Shown here: in pieces, positions 42,927-52,152 of the stretch
How positions within the stretch are numbered: the first letter of the stretch is position 1
Layout of the letters: every line of letters starts with the position of its first letter
Source of the DNA: Dyadobacter sp. CECT 9275
GTDB taxonomy: Bacteria; Bacteroidota; Bacteroidia; Cytophagales; Spirosomataceae
Assembly (NCBI RefSeq): GCF_907164905.1
Contig: NZ_CAJRAF010000004.1
Span: 558,001 to 622,000 of the forward strand
Reading direction: 5' to 3'
Length of the DNA stretch: 64,000 bases
Program-made: the position numbers and the translations under genes
Notes under the pieces: model-generated
Database searches by the model: none
Seen by the model: only the letters and a program-made list of their open reading frames with translations
What the model was told of the DNA's origin: nothing

Positions 42927-44174
42927 ATGACAGATCTCAAATCTGAAATCACAACGGCTGAAAATAAACCCACCGCACGTGCATGGCTTTTTGTAGCCAT
43001 GCTGTGCCTCGTGGGCTGCCTCAACTACCTGGACCGCATCATGATCACCACGATGCGGAGTTCCATCGTCGAATCCATCCCGATGACTGACGGGCAATTC
43101 GGGCTGCTCACATCGGCCTTCCTCTGGGTCTACGGACTCCTGAGTCCTTTTGCAGGATATATGGCCGACAGGTTTAACCGAAGCAGAGTCATTGTGTTCA
43201 GCCTGCTCATCTGGTCGGTGGTAACATGGCTGACTGCACATGCAAGTACATTCCCCGAATTACTGGCCACGCGGGTACTCATGGGTATCAGCGAGGCGTG
43301 TTATATTCCGGCCGCGCTGGCGCTGATCTCGGACTACCACCGGGGTTCAACCCGCTCACTCGCAACAGGCCTGCACATGACCGGGATTATGGCCGGACAA
43401 AGTCTGGGGTTTATCGGTGGAATGCTTGCTGAGAACCACAGTTGGAACTATGCATTCAGTTTATTCGGAATTGTCGGGATCGTGTATACGCTCATACTCG
43501 CACCCGTGCTGAAAGACGCACCGGAGAGATCTGATGCGTCAGATTCTGGCCCGGAGGCATCGGTAAACCTGATGGACGGACTGGCCAATCTTTTCCGCAG
43601 TGCTGCATTCCGCAGAGCACTTGGTTTCTGGGGACTTCTCGGTGTAGCCGGATGGATGATCGTTGGCTGGCTCCCGACATTTTATAAAGAACACTTTAAC
43701 CTGAGCCAAAGCAAAGCCGGGCTGTACGCAACGGGCTACATACATACCGTGGGTTTGGCTGGAGTACTCGCAGGCGGTTGGCTGGCCGATCAATGGAGCA
43801 GCACAAATCCGAGGGCGAGGCTGCTCGTTCCAGCCCTGGGTATGCTTGTCTCCGCTCCCTGTGTATTCCTGGGAAGCACTACCCCGGATCTTACCATAGC
43901 TATTGGCTGTTTTATGATCTATGCATTCATGAAAGCATTCAGTGATGCCAACATGATGCCCATACTCTGTCTCATTGCCGACCCTCGTTATCGGGCTACG
44001 GGTTATGGCATTCTCAATTTCTGCAGTTGCATCATCGGTGGCATAGGGCTATATGCCGCAGGATTTCTGCGTGACGGAAACATCGATCTCAGCATCATGT
44101 TTCGCCTTTCCGCACTGGCCATGCTCCTATGTGCGGGCTTGTTGTTTAGTATTAGATTACAGAAAGATGAGTAG
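42927..44174 (+). CDS. MFS transporter, ACS-like, candidate sialic-acid importer
   Basis: A 415-aa permease with twelve predicted helices. The first helix is followed by NYLDRIMITT and by the MFS loop 2-3 motif GYMADRFNRSRVIVFSLL (G-x-x-x-D-R-x-x-R). Helix 4-5 has RVLMGISEACYIPAALALISDYHRG, as in anion:cation symporters. It begins 27 bp after susD and ends the locus. The likely cargo is N-acetylneuraminate or a related sugar acid (context inference). Confidence 0.8.
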   Translation: MTDLKSEITTAENKPTARAWLFVAMLCLVGCLNYLDRIMITTMRSSIVESIPMTDGQFGLLTSAFLWVYGLLSPFAGYMADRFNRSRVIVFSLLIWSVVTWLTAHASTFPELLATRVLMGISEACYIPAALALISDYHRGSTRSLATGLHMTGIMAGQSLGFIGGMLAENHSWNYAFSLFGIVGIVYTLILAPVLKDAPERSDASDSGPEASVNLMDGLANLFRSAAFRRALGFWGLLGVAGWMIVGWLPTFYKEHFNLSQSKAGLYATGYIHTVGLAGVLAGGWLADQWSSTNPRARLLVPALGMLVSAPCVFLGSTTPDLTIAIGCFMIYAFMKAFSDANMMPILCLIADPRYRATGYGILNFCSCIIGGIGLYAAGFLRDGNIDLSIMFRLSALAMLLCAGLLFSIRLQKDE

Positions 44175-44546
44175 GTGGGCACGTGTTAATACTAGGCTGA
44201 GAGGGTGACCTTTGTTCATAAAAAACAAAGTCAGCGGGCGTTGCTCGATAACACTGGGGGAGTTGTCAGGCTGAGCAAAGTCCAAGCCCAGATAGTGATC
44301 TAAGAGGTGACACGAAACCATTAGCCTGATTCAGGGGCTGGTGGTAAAATTTCAATACACCTGCAGGTATAACTTCCAAAGCACATTGTACTTTCACAAA
44401 TAAGATCAATTCGTAAACAGTTTGTCAGTCCGCAGTGCCCGCTTGCCCTTTAGGTCAATTCTGTTCTGTTCATTCAATTTCCCGATGACTACCGCAAGTT
44501 TTGTATCAACCATATCCCTCATCCGGGCAACTACCCACCGACTTCA
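44175..44546. other. Intergenic region between convergent MFS and GH32 genes
   Basis: This 372-bp stretch contains a short imperfect hairpin near 44211-44232 (CTTTGTT/AACAAAG around CATAAA) that could act as a weak bidirectional terminator, and a small minus-strand frame described separately. I see no other gene. Confidence 0.4.
44406..44522 (-). pseudogene. Small frame or gene remnant (38 aa) downstream of GH32 gene
   Basis: The minus-strand frame reads MRDMVDTKLAVVIGKLNEQNRIDLKGKRALRTDKLFTN. The composition is that of a real soluble protein end, not of random DNA. It begins about 25 bp after the GH32 stop codon and extends upstream without a start. No family could be named. It could be the 3' end of a lost gene. 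Confidence 0.3.
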
Positions 44547-46025
44547 TTATTCTGAAATAATCGGACTTATTTTTACATTTTTGAATTTAACCTGACCGTG
44601 TTTTGCATATAGCCAAAAGTAGCCGCCTTTTTGCTCCACCGTCCGGTTTACGATACATCTTTTACCATCAATGTTCAAATCAATGATATCGTCATGCAGG
44701 ATCAGGTCTATTTTCATGGGTTTATCCAATCCGTCGACAGCTTTGATTTCGGTATCGCCCAATTGTACCATTTTGTTGATGGCTGAGAAAGTGATCCTGT
44801 AACCTTTGTCGGCCTTCTCGTCCGACCTGGCAACAAAACCGTATTCTTCGTTCCGTCCTGTCGGCTCGATTTCCATCGTAATCCTGCACCGACGTGGGAT
44901 TCCGGCCAGGTGGGCGGCCCCGGTTCCATTGGGCGAATTAATCGAAACTATATTATTTGCTTCGAGCGCTGCATTCAGATCAGCGGAGATTTTTATCGGA
45001 AGTGCAGGGCCGGTTGGTGGGATAAGTTCTGCCGGGAATTTTGAGGACAGTGTTCCGTCGGCAAGCTGCGTTAACTCCCTGAAAACCTGATTCCCCCCAA
45101 AAGATTCGCCATTTTCGTCCTTGTCGTCACGCCTGGAAGGAATCCATCCCGAAACGATACGCCGGTTATCTTTGAAATTAGCCGTTTTGGCTACGTTAAC
45201 CCAGCCTTCAACCAAAGCTTGTGTAGCAGGTTCCTCCCAGGGACCATAGGGTGACTTTGATTTGACATAGTAAGTATCGCCACCGATGCCATAAATCAAA
45301 TAATACCAATCATTCCATTTGAAATAGTCCGGACATTCTGGCGTCGAATTTTGTCCGGAAAGTACCGGTTCCTGCAGCTTCCAGTCCTTTAAATCTTTTG
45401 ATGTCAGATGAACCAAAGTTCCGCCGAAATCCGCCATGACTGGGTTTTCCTGCCAGCTGGATACAAAAAGATGGAATTCGCCTGTCTTTTCGTCCACAAA
45501 AACCTTCGGATCCCGAAATTCCCTTTTGCTGTAACCCGGTGCCGATGTGTAAAAAGGATTTGGTTTTTGTTTCTCAAAATGGATCCCGTCGTTGCTGATC
45601 GCATAACTCAGCTGTTCGTTGGTTTTACCCTCTTTATCAATAAGCCGGGTAGCATAAAACGCGTAAAATTTGCCCTTGTAAACGACGATCGAACCGGTAC
45701 AAATTGACTTTTCCCATTGCTCGTCGATACCTAACACGACCGGATACTGCTTCCAGGTTTTCAGGTCGGTGCTTGTGCTCAATGCCCATTGATGCCCCCC
45801 GAGCCCGTTCAGGCTCGCGTGGTGGGCGGAATCGAGAAGCCAGTAATTGTAAAATGTCCCGTTATGCGAAAACGGCATACAATCACCAACAAACAGGTTA
45901 CCTTTGGGCTTCCAGTATTGCAAATTTTTGGTTGACTGGATTTTAGGATTATAGTACACATCCGATTGCGCGTAAACAAAGTTGCACAGTGCCACCAGCA
46001 TGATGATGTGGATAAGCTTTTTCAT
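44547..46025 (-). CDS. Secreted GH32-family-like glycoside hydrolase
   Basis: The 492-aa protein has a signal peptide ending VYAQ (residue 20) and the three catalytic blocks of GH32/GH68 five-bladed propellers: FVGDCMPF with nucleophile D48, FRDPKVF (171-173 RDP), and TPECPDYF with acid/base E230. The C-terminal part (about 350-490) is a beta-sandwich (YFWLYAKHGQVKFKNVKISP) as in GH32. The family mainly acts on beta-fructans (levan, inulin), though this protein could have a different fructose-related substrate. It has the opposite orientation to the sialic-acid locus and no fructan transport genes beside it. Confidence 0.8.
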   Translation of the reverse strand: MKKLIHIIMLVALCNFVYAQSDVYYNPKIQSTKNLQYWKPKGNLFVGDCMPFSHNGTFYNYWLLDSAHHASLNGLGGHQWALSTSTDLKTWKQYPVVLGIDEQWEKSICTGSIVVYKGKFYAFYATRLIDKEGKTNEQLSYAISNDGIHFEKQKPNPFYTSAPGYSKREFRDPKVFVDEKTGEFHLFVSSWQENPVMADFGGTLVHLTSKDLKDWKLQEPVLSGQNSTPECPDYFKWNDWYYLIYGIGGDTYYVKSKSPYGPWEEPATQALVEGWVNVAKTANFKDNRRIVSGWIPSRRDDKDENGESFGGNQVFRELTQLADGTLSSKFPAELIPPTGPALPIKISADLNAALEANNIVSINSPNGTGAAHLAGIPRRCRITMEIEPTGRNEEYGFVARSDEKADKGYRITFSAINKMVQLGDTEIKAVDGLDKPMKIDLILHDDIIDLNIDGKRCIVNRTVEQKGGYFWLYAKHGQVKFKNVKISPIISE

Positions 46026-46572
46026 GTTATTGTATTTAAAATATAAGTTAAAGGTTCTTTGGTTTACGTCACATCAACTCCGACGGCATTAACCAGTTTG
46101 AGAAATGTCTAAGCGATAATGGCATTAAAACCCAATTGTGCCAGTGAACTACTACTCATTCTCACGCCAGGTACATTGCGCGGGAAAACTTCCAAAAGCG
46201 GTAGTCATCTGTAGACACCAGAGCCAATCGCCATGAAAAGGATGTAAGCCATCATGCTGAGCACGGCAAAATAGAAAAAAATATTGCATGACTCAATAGC
46301 TATGAGGCCGTGCAAAAGCCCGTGTATCAGTGCAAAGAAAACAGCAACACAAGGTTTCCTCAAACTGAGTATGCGATCCATCGCGGCGGTTACTGACCGT
46401 ACAGTTCATGCATTTTCCGGTCTCATTTTCCATGAAACACAACGTTCATTCCTCATAACATCAGCCTTTAGGAATATTTAGAGTATGCATAGGAAAAATA
46501 AATTTTGATACTCCTGACATAAGGCTGTCACACACCATTTTTAGCTTCGCTCCACAATCTAAGAATACAATC
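46026..46572. other. Intergenic region with a small membrane ORF
   Basis: This 547-bp region separates the divergent GH32-like and VOC genes. Apart from a 58-codon minus-strand frame at 46205-46381 (described separately) I see no gene, RNA or terminator. Confidence 0.4.
46205..46381 (-). pseudogene. 58-aa membrane frame, possible HupE/UreJ-like remnant
   Basis: The frame reads MDRILSLRKPCVAVFFALIHG, then LLHGLIAIESCN and IFFYFAVLSMMAYILFMAIGSGV. FALIHGLLHGLIAIE resembles the HGxxHGxE metal-binding motif of HupE/UreJ permeases and is followed by a helix. The full family is about 200 aa with six helices, so only a third is present. The stop codon before the ATG shows that nothing precedes it. 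The assignment is weak. Confidence 0.3.
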
Positions 46573-47118
46573 ATGCAAAATCACGAAGCACAAAAAATTA
46601 AAGTTGTACCAGACAATTACACGTCTGTGACGCCGTGGATAATATCCCGATCGTCAGCGGACTTAATCGCTTTTTTACACGCTGCCTTTCATGCGGAAGA
46701 AGTCCCCAACAGCAGAATCGTAAATGAGGATGGTAAAATCATCCACGTAGTGGTTAAAATTGGCAATGCGCTGGTAATGCTCTTTGATGCAAGGGACGAC
46801 TGGGCACCTACTCCAAGTTTCCTGAACCTGTATGTGAAAGACGTTGAACAGGTATATCAAAAGGCGATAACACTTGGAGCTACATCCGTCACCAACATTA
46901 CAACTCTTTGGTTTGGAGAAAAGGTTTGTAGAATTCTGGACCCTTTTGGAAACCTTTGGTGGATAAATCAACGCATCGAGGAAATTGATTTCACTAAACC
47001 CGAGGAGGTTGGACGAAGAGCCTCTACTCCGGAAGCGGTGAAGGGAATTGCCTATATTCAAAAATCACTGGACGAGGCCTTGAAAAGTCAAAAGCAGTTC
47101 TTTCAGGTAAAAGGCTGA
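46573..47118 (+). CDS. VOC superfamily (glyoxalase/PhnB-like) protein
   Basis: A 181-aa protein of the vicinal-oxygen-chelate fold. The pattern resembles the PhnB subfamily: VTPWIISRSSADLIAFLHAAFHAEEV, VVKIGNALVMLFDARDDWAPTPSFLNLYVKDVEQVYQKAITLGA, and WFGEKVCRILDPFGNLWWINQ. Substrate unknown; metal ligands typical of glyoxalase are not all visible. A clear terminator follows at 47218. It has no operon partner on the same strand. Confidence 0.8.
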   Translation: MQNHEAQKIKVVPDNYTSVTPWIISRSSADLIAFLHAAFHAEEVPNSRIVNEDGKIIHVVVKIGNALVMLFDARDDWAPTPSFLNLYVKDVEQVYQKAITLGATSVTNITTLWFGEKVCRILDPFGNLWWINQRIEEIDFTKPEEVGRRASTPEAVKGIAYIQKSLDEALKSQKQFFQVKG

Positions 47119-47217
47119 ATTTAATCTGTTAGCTGTGATTCCGGGCATACCAAATACTAATTCCAAACCTGCCTGATGCCTTGCCTGTTTATGGAAAGTA
47201 TAAACGCCCAGATATTT

Positions 47218-47257
47218 AAAGCCGGTCCCATCTTCCATTCAAGCGGGACCGGCTTTT
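47218..47257 (+). terminator. Intrinsic terminator after the VOC gene
   Basis: AAAGCCGGTCCC (47218-47229) and GGGACCGGCTTTT (47244-47257) form a 12-bp perfect stem with a T-run in this direction and an A-run in the other, so it can end transcripts from both sides. It lies between the VOC gene and the convergent yjdM-type gene. Confidence 0.85.
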
Positions 47258-47405
47258 CTGTAACTTATTTACTGTAGGTGATTTTCAGGAATCACCTTGG
47301 TCTTCTACCCTACGGATCGAAGTGATCATTGGCAATCGCTGTTCCGAATCCGCCAAAGAATTAAGAGTTCAGCCGCTGGCTATTCCGATTCCCGGCGTTT
47401 CCCGG

Positions 47406-47744
47406 TTACGCCTTCTTCACAAATTCGGATTTGAGTGCCATAGCGCCAAAGCCGTCGATCTTGCAGTCTATGTTATGGTCGCTGTCTACCAGGCGGATAT
47501 TACGGACCTTTGTTCCAGCCTTGATGCTTTGTGAAGACCCTTTCACCGGCAGGTTTTTTATCGTTACTACGGCGTCGCCATCTTTAAGGATATTTCCATT
47601 GCAATCCTTCACAATGAAGGAATCATTGCTTTCGGTATTTTCATTGGGATCCCATTCAAAGCCACACTCTGGACATACCAGCAAATTGTCCATCTCATAG
47701 GTGTAGCCCGATTTGCACTGCGGGCAAGGTATACTTTCTGTCAT
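47406..47744 (-). CDS. yjdM: YjdM/PhnA-type zinc-ribbon protein
   Basis: The 112-aa protein has an N-terminal zinc ribbon with CPQC (7-10) and CPECGFEW (24-31), then the PhnA domain: [65 protein letters not shown]. This is the standard YjdM form. Despite the old name (alkylphosphonate uptake), its role is not settled. It stands alone; no phn gene is near. Confidence 0.9.
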   Translation of the reverse strand: MTESIPCPQCKSGYTYEMDNLLVCPECGFEWDPNENTESNDSFIVKDCNGNILKDGDAVVTIKNLPVKGSSQSIKAGTKVRNIRLVDSDHNIDCKIDGFGAMALKSEFVKKA

Positions 47745-48048
47745 TTTGTTTTATTTATTTACAGCCGCAAAGGTAGAATTTTCTATCGGCAATCAATTAC
47801 CACCATAGTCCCAGCTCGGTAAAAGGCCCCGCCCGGCGGTTTGCCCGCAGTATGTATGCCTCCAATATTTTTACTGAATCATATTGATATGAGCTCGGCT
47901 TTTACCAGGTCACCACTCAGCAGGGGGAGTGAACGCAACAGCGAAGGAGACCTTTACCCAGTGCGGATGGAGGTACGATTTGATTTTAATAAAAATGAAT
48001 TTGCTACCGCGGATGGATATTGACTGAACTTGCCCCTGCCCTATTTCC
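47745..48048. other. Intergenic region, no gene seen
   Basis: About 304 bp between the yjdM start and the 3' end of the epimerase gene (both minus strand). It must contain the yjdM promoter. I see no recognisable coding sequence, RNA or hairpin. Confidence 0.4.
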
Positions 48049-48876
48049 TCACAATAAATTCTCCTGCATTGCCTGGTAAACGGTCCGTACTTCGGGCTGG
48101 AAGCCCAGGCTACGCGACAGCGCACTATCCACCTGAAGGTACCACGGATTGGTCAGCGGTTCCGATGAAGATTCCATGCCTGTGCCTGTCAGCCGCAACA
48201 ACTCGTAAACGGACATAGGTGCTTCGTCGGAAATATTAACAACCCGGCCATCAAATTTCCCTGCTAAAGCCATTTTTACCGCATTGGCAATATCCAGATG
48301 ATGAATGACGCTCATTCTCGCCGCCGGATGCCATTTTCCCAAAACATGCTGTGGAAGCATTTCCAAATGGCCGTCACCATCACCGTAAACAAATGGAAAC
48401 CTCAGTACCGACCACCGGAGGCCGCTGTTCTGCAACGCTTTTTCTGCCGCCAGCTTGCTCGCCGGATAGGCATGCTGCGGGCTGAGGTCGTCGTCCTCAC
48501 GGCCGGGATGTGGGCTGTCAGAATGATAGACATGGGCGGTGCTGGCCAGCATGAACCGGGCATCGGGTGCATACTTTTTCGTTGCCTCCAGAAGATGCTG
48601 CGTCCCCTCGAGATTGCTTTTCCAGATCAGATCAGTGTCCTGTGTGCGGAATAAAGCAGCCAGATGAACGACTGCGGACACGCCCTTTACGGCTTCGCCA
48701 AGCGATTCTGTATCAAACAGATCGCCCAACACGGCCGTCACTCCTGTCTGAACCTGTTTTTCGCCACGCACCAATGCACTGCAATCCCATCCTGCTTGCA
48801 CCAGCCTGGGAAGCAGACGCGTGCCAACCAGGCCTGTGGTACCTGTAATCAATATTTTTTCCGGTTGTTTGTTCAT
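48049..48876 (-). CDS. NAD-dependent epimerase/dehydratase family protein
   Basis: A 275-aa extended short-chain dehydrogenase. The nucleotide-binding motif is LITGTTGLVGTRLL (GxxGxxG, about 9-22), then GVSAVVHLAALFR and the catalytic pattern YPASKLAAEKAL (YxxxK, about 136-146). The Ser/Thr precedes it in ASTAHVY. The substrate is not predictable; similar proteins act on sugar nucleotides or on small aldehydes. The AraC regulator 72 bp upstream on the same strand may control it. Confidence 0.85.
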   Translation of the reverse strand: MNKQPEKILITGTTGLVGTRLLPRLVQAGWDCSALVRGEKQVQTGVTAVLGDLFDTESLGEAVKGVSAVVHLAALFRTQDTDLIWKSNLEGTQHLLEATKKYAPDARFMLASTAHVYHSDSPHPGREDDDLSPQHAYPASKLAAEKALQNSGLRWSVLRFPFVYGDGDGHLEMLPQHVLGKWHPAARMSVIHHLDIANAVKMALAGKFDGRVVNISDEAPMSVYELLRLTGTGMESSSEPLTNPWYLQVDSALSRSLGFQPEVRTVYQAMQENLL

Positions 48877-48948
48877 ATCTGATATATTAAAGTGATGAAC
48901 AAAGCTCCGAAGATGGATTTTAAAACGGCCGGACGAAAGCCGAGGGGT

Positions 48949-49803
48949 TCAGGACAAATCCTGAAAAAAGCGGGCAACGGTTTTCCCGGTTACTTTTTTG
49001 AAGAGGCGAGAGAAGTAGTCGGGATCATTAAATCCGAGCTCGAAAGCCAGTTCCTTGACAGAAGTCCGTTCGCCGTAATACATACGACGCCTGGCCTCGA
49101 GTATGAGCCGGTGGGTCATAAACTCCTTTGGTGAAAGTCCGGAATATTGTTTGACGATCTGATACAGGCTATCCTCGCTAACTGCGAGGGCCTCAGCGAT
49201 AACACGGATCGTGGGATGATCCGTTAGATTATTTTCAACAAATACCTTGAACCCAATAAATTTGGCGATCCTGTCGTGCGCAGGTTTTCCTTCTTCCGCA
49301 AAATAGGCTGTATTAATTTCGGTCAGCAGGCTGTTCAGGTGAGCCAGGATCAGGTCTGGGGCGGTATCAGATGTGCTCAACAGTGCTTTTAATATCTCGA
49401 AAACCGCGCGAAGCCTGCTTGCGGCGGCGGACGAAAAACTTATTTTTTGCCTGTTAAGCGGATTGAGCAAAAAAGGGTATTGCCTGGGCAGTCTCGACAA
49501 ACATACTTCATCAAACCCCAGTTTGTAATAATCACTGCCATGCGCGGTGGCGGGAAGCCGCTGAATCTGATGCGGCAGAAAGAACAGCAGCTCATGCTTT
49601 CCGACCTCTACCTCATCCAGATCCACACCGTGAACACTACTGCCTTCCATCACGAAAAGGAGGAAATAATAAGGCAACCGACGGCTAAGCCCATATTGAT
49701 CCAAAGCCTGCCTGGACAAATGACCAAAATCAGGCGAAACGATCCGGATCGGCAGCTGGTCGTTCTGGCTGAAACCCTCTGGCAATGCATTGAAACGGTT
49801 CAT
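48949..49803 (-). CDS. AraC family transcriptional regulator
   Basis: The 284-aa protein has an N-terminal cupin-like sensor domain (about 1-150) and a C-terminal double helix-turn-helix typical of AraC/XylS: FVENNLTDHPTIRVIAEALAVSEDSLYQIVKQYSGLSPKEFMTHRLILEAR and LAFELGFNDPDYFSRLFKKVTGKT. I chose the ATG at 49803. A start at 49944 would add 47 residues with no family match. It is transcribed toward the epimerase gene. The effector is unknown. Confidence 0.85.
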   Translation of the reverse strand: MNRFNALPEGFSQNDQLPIRIVSPDFGHLSRQALDQYGLSRRLPYYFLLFVMEGSSVHGVDLDEVEVGKHELLFFLPHQIQRLPATAHGSDYYKLGFDEVCLSRLPRQYPFLLNPLNRQKISFSSAAASRLRAVFEILKALLSTSDTAPDLILAHLNSLLTEINTAYFAEEGKPAHDRIAKFIGFKVFVENNLTDHPTIRVIAEALAVSEDSLYQIVKQYSGLSPKEFMTHRLILEARRRMYYGERTSVKELAFELGFNDPDYFSRLFKKVTGKTVARFFQDLS

Positions 49804-50019
49804 AAATTGCAGTCTACTCCATTTATATTGTCCTTTAAACAGGAAGTATCCGAATGCAATAACACTGAGTCGGTACAATTTGTCGCAGAAATGCCTGAAA
49901 ACGGGTGAATTTGCCTGGGTAAGCAGTGACTGATAGTTGGTCAAAATTCATTTTCAAGGATCGCCGTTTCCCGCAATCTTCATTAAAAAAACATTTTATG
50001 GCCGGCTCAAAGGATTCCC

Positions 50020-51732
50020 CTAAATGGCCATGGGCCCCGAAAAATAAACACGCCTATAATACCGCTCCGGTTGCCTGCCTTTCTGGTCATAATAGTCCTC
50101 CATCCAGGCATCATTAGTATCAAGAAATTGCGGAGTCCAAAGTTCAGGCTTTCCAAGTTTTTTCTTTTCCATGGCCCACTTTACTGCTTCCCGAAAACTA
50201 TAATGCGAAAACAACCTGATATACTCTCCGAAGTAGATATCGGCAATCCGTTTATCCCCCATAATGATGAGCATATTTTCGTCGTTGGTATCTGTACTTG
50301 CCTTGCTAAAATTGGCACTCCCGCTCACCACGATGGGCTCATCTCCCAAAGGATCTACCAGCATATATTTGGTGTGTATCCAGTAAACATGTTTTCCCCG
50401 GCCATCAACTGTGTACATTTCTTTTAACCATCTATCAAAAGCGTTGGTCACAATTCTGTTACCGAGCGCGACCACAACATTGGGCAGATTACGGATTTGC
50501 TGAACATCCTTTTCGTCACGTTCCTTTACGTTGGGACTTGCAAATGCTTTTTCCAGCAACGCCATCCGGAGCATCTCGTCTTTCGTGCGGAACACCTCCT
50601 TAAACTTTTCATGCATGCCAAAGGCAAATGTCATAAAAAGTCCGTTTTTTGCCTGAGCAGCGATCTTTGCATACCACTCTAATGAGTCCAGCCCGGTACC
50701 CCTTGGTGAAAAAATGGTCACCGTACCATTATTCAAAACTTTCGGAACGGGAGATGCCTTCATATTTTCATCCCGATAAGGTTTAGCTACAAGCGGATCA
50801 GCGGACAGTCTTTCCCAATATTGCATAAAAGAATTTGCAACATCTTCATCTTCAACTATATGCCCCAGGTTAGAGTGCCCGAAGATACCGTTCTCGGTAA
50901 GGTTGGTTGATCCCGTCCAGACTGCGATCTTCTTTTTTCCTTTGCTGAGCACGAAGAATTTATTGTGCATCAGTTTTGCCTGTTTCCTTCCTGAACATAA
51001 ATCTTCGATACCCGCTTTTTTAATCTCCTCCCTGTTTCTCACCCACGGGCCCGTTGGTTTACCTTCCTTATCATGGGCTTCTACATCATCAAAAAGGATA
51101 CTGATCTCGGCACCTCTCAAGGAAGCCTCCCGGATCGCATCGAGAACTGCGGGATATTGAAATTCATAAACGGCACCATGAAGAGCATATCCCGATTGGG
51201 CACGTCCGATGAATTTGATCAAAGCCTCGATCAGTCCGCGCGAAAGCCATTCATAAGCACCCGGCCCTGCTATCTTGGGTATTTTATTCTGGAACCTACG
51301 TGCATATTCCTGTGTGGCAACGGATCCACGGTTAAAGAAAACAGAATGTGTAGGCCCGGTTTCTACTTCGGTCGTAACTGAAATTTCGGCATCGATCCTT
51401 GATTCAAGACTTTCAGGATTTCCGTACATACAGTGCACGTAATAGGTATAATCGATGCCGGGTTTGGCACTGTAGTCTGCCCACTGAAATCCCTGAATGG
51501 GGTGCCGAAGCGAAGAGAAGGTTTCGCCTGGTGCCGGATGAGGTTCGGTTTTTTCAAAAGTCTTCATTCCACGAAGCCAGGTTATTTCACCGTCCAAGTG
51601 ATCCAGTCGTTTAATGGCAAAGCCACGAAACTGTTTGGATTTCTGTTGATCAAGATCGAGGCCCAGAAACACCACATAGGTTCCTGCAATGGCGTTGATG
51701 GTCAGCCCATCTTTTTGAATACGATTTCTCAT
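50020..51732 (-). CDS. Phospholipase D-like protein with two HKD motifs
   Basis: A 570-aa protein without signal peptide. Its N-terminal 150 residues contain a beta-rich region (QFRGFAIKRLDHLDGEITWLRGM, YTYYVHCMYG), and two PLD domains follow. The first HKD motif is MHNKFFVLSKGKKKIAVWTGSTN (HxKx4-..GSxN) and the second IHTKYMLVDPLGDEPIVVSGSANFS, separated by about 220 residues. Such proteins cleave phosphodiester bonds: lipids, or nucleic acids in the nuclease branch. A cytoplasmic protein of this type might be a DNA nuclease, possibly involved in defence, but nothing nearby supports this. Confidence 0.8.
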   Translation of the reverse strand: MRNRIQKDGLTINAIAGTYVVFLGLDLDQQKSKQFRGFAIKRLDHLDGEITWLRGMKTFEKTEPHPAPGETFSSLRHPIQGFQWADYSAKPGIDYTYYVHCMYGNPESLESRIDAEISVTTEVETGPTHSVFFNRGSVATQEYARRFQNKIPKIAGPGAYEWLSRGLIEALIKFIGRAQSGYALHGAVYEFQYPAVLDAIREASLRGAEISILFDDVEAHDKEGKPTGPWVRNREEIKKAGIEDLCSGRKQAKLMHNKFFVLSKGKKKIAVWTGSTNLTENGIFGHSNLGHIVEDEDVANSFMQYWERLSADPLVAKPYRDENMKASPVPKVLNNGTVTIFSPRGTGLDSLEWYAKIAAQAKNGLFMTFAFGMHEKFKEVFRTKDEMLRMALLEKAFASPNVKERDEKDVQQIRNLPNVVVALGNRIVTNAFDRWLKEMYTVDGRGKHVYWIHTKYMLVDPLGDEPIVVSGSANFSKASTDTNDENMLIIMGDKRIADIYFGEYIRLFSHYSFREAVKWAMEKKKLGKPELWTPQFLDTNDAWMEDYYDQKGRQPERYYRRVYFSGPMAI

Positions 51733-52152
51733 AAAACTGCTCTTTTCAAAACTTGCCCTGATTTCATAGTGGCAGTGGTTTACTTAGATATTATCCAAAG
51801 ATTAACAATATTTTCCGAAATATTTACGGGTAAAAAACTGACAATCAGGGAAATTCACCCTTTTTTAGTTAACGGTAAAAAAGAACGTAGTGCGATATAC
51901 CGGAAAGGCCAAATAATAATTAAGTATCATCTACCAACCTTGCCGTTCCTACTTCGCGGGACATGGAAGCTGACTTCTACTTAGGCCCCCAATTACCTCG
52001 ATTCGGTGACACAGAGCATTGAACATCACAGCTATTAAAAAAATAACCCAAATAAAAATCGAATAGATATTATCTTTGCATTGATTTTTTTTAGACGGTT
52101 ACAAAATAAGCCAAACAATATTTTGGCAGGGCTCTGATTTAAGCAACTTAAA
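51733..52152. other. Intergenic region holding the sigma-factor promoter
   Basis: This 420-bp divergent region between the PLD-like and sigma genes has a good Bacteroidota -7 box, TATCTTTG (52071-52078), about 75 bp before the GTG start of the sigma factor. No clear -33 TTG is seen at the usual distance. I see no gene. Confidence 0.5.

Noticed and set aside
42138..43241. 367-codon minus-strand frame across the susD/MFS junction
   Set aside because: Antisense to two well-supported genes; the sequence resembles no protein.
44211..44232. Hairpin near the end of the MFS gene considered as a strong terminator
   Set aside because: The stem is only about 7 bp and has no T-run, so it is at best a weak signal.
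51433..51984. 183-codon plus-strand frame overlapping the PLD-like gene start
   Set aside because: Antisense to the PLD-like gene, with no family pattern; the intergenic part carries only a promoter.
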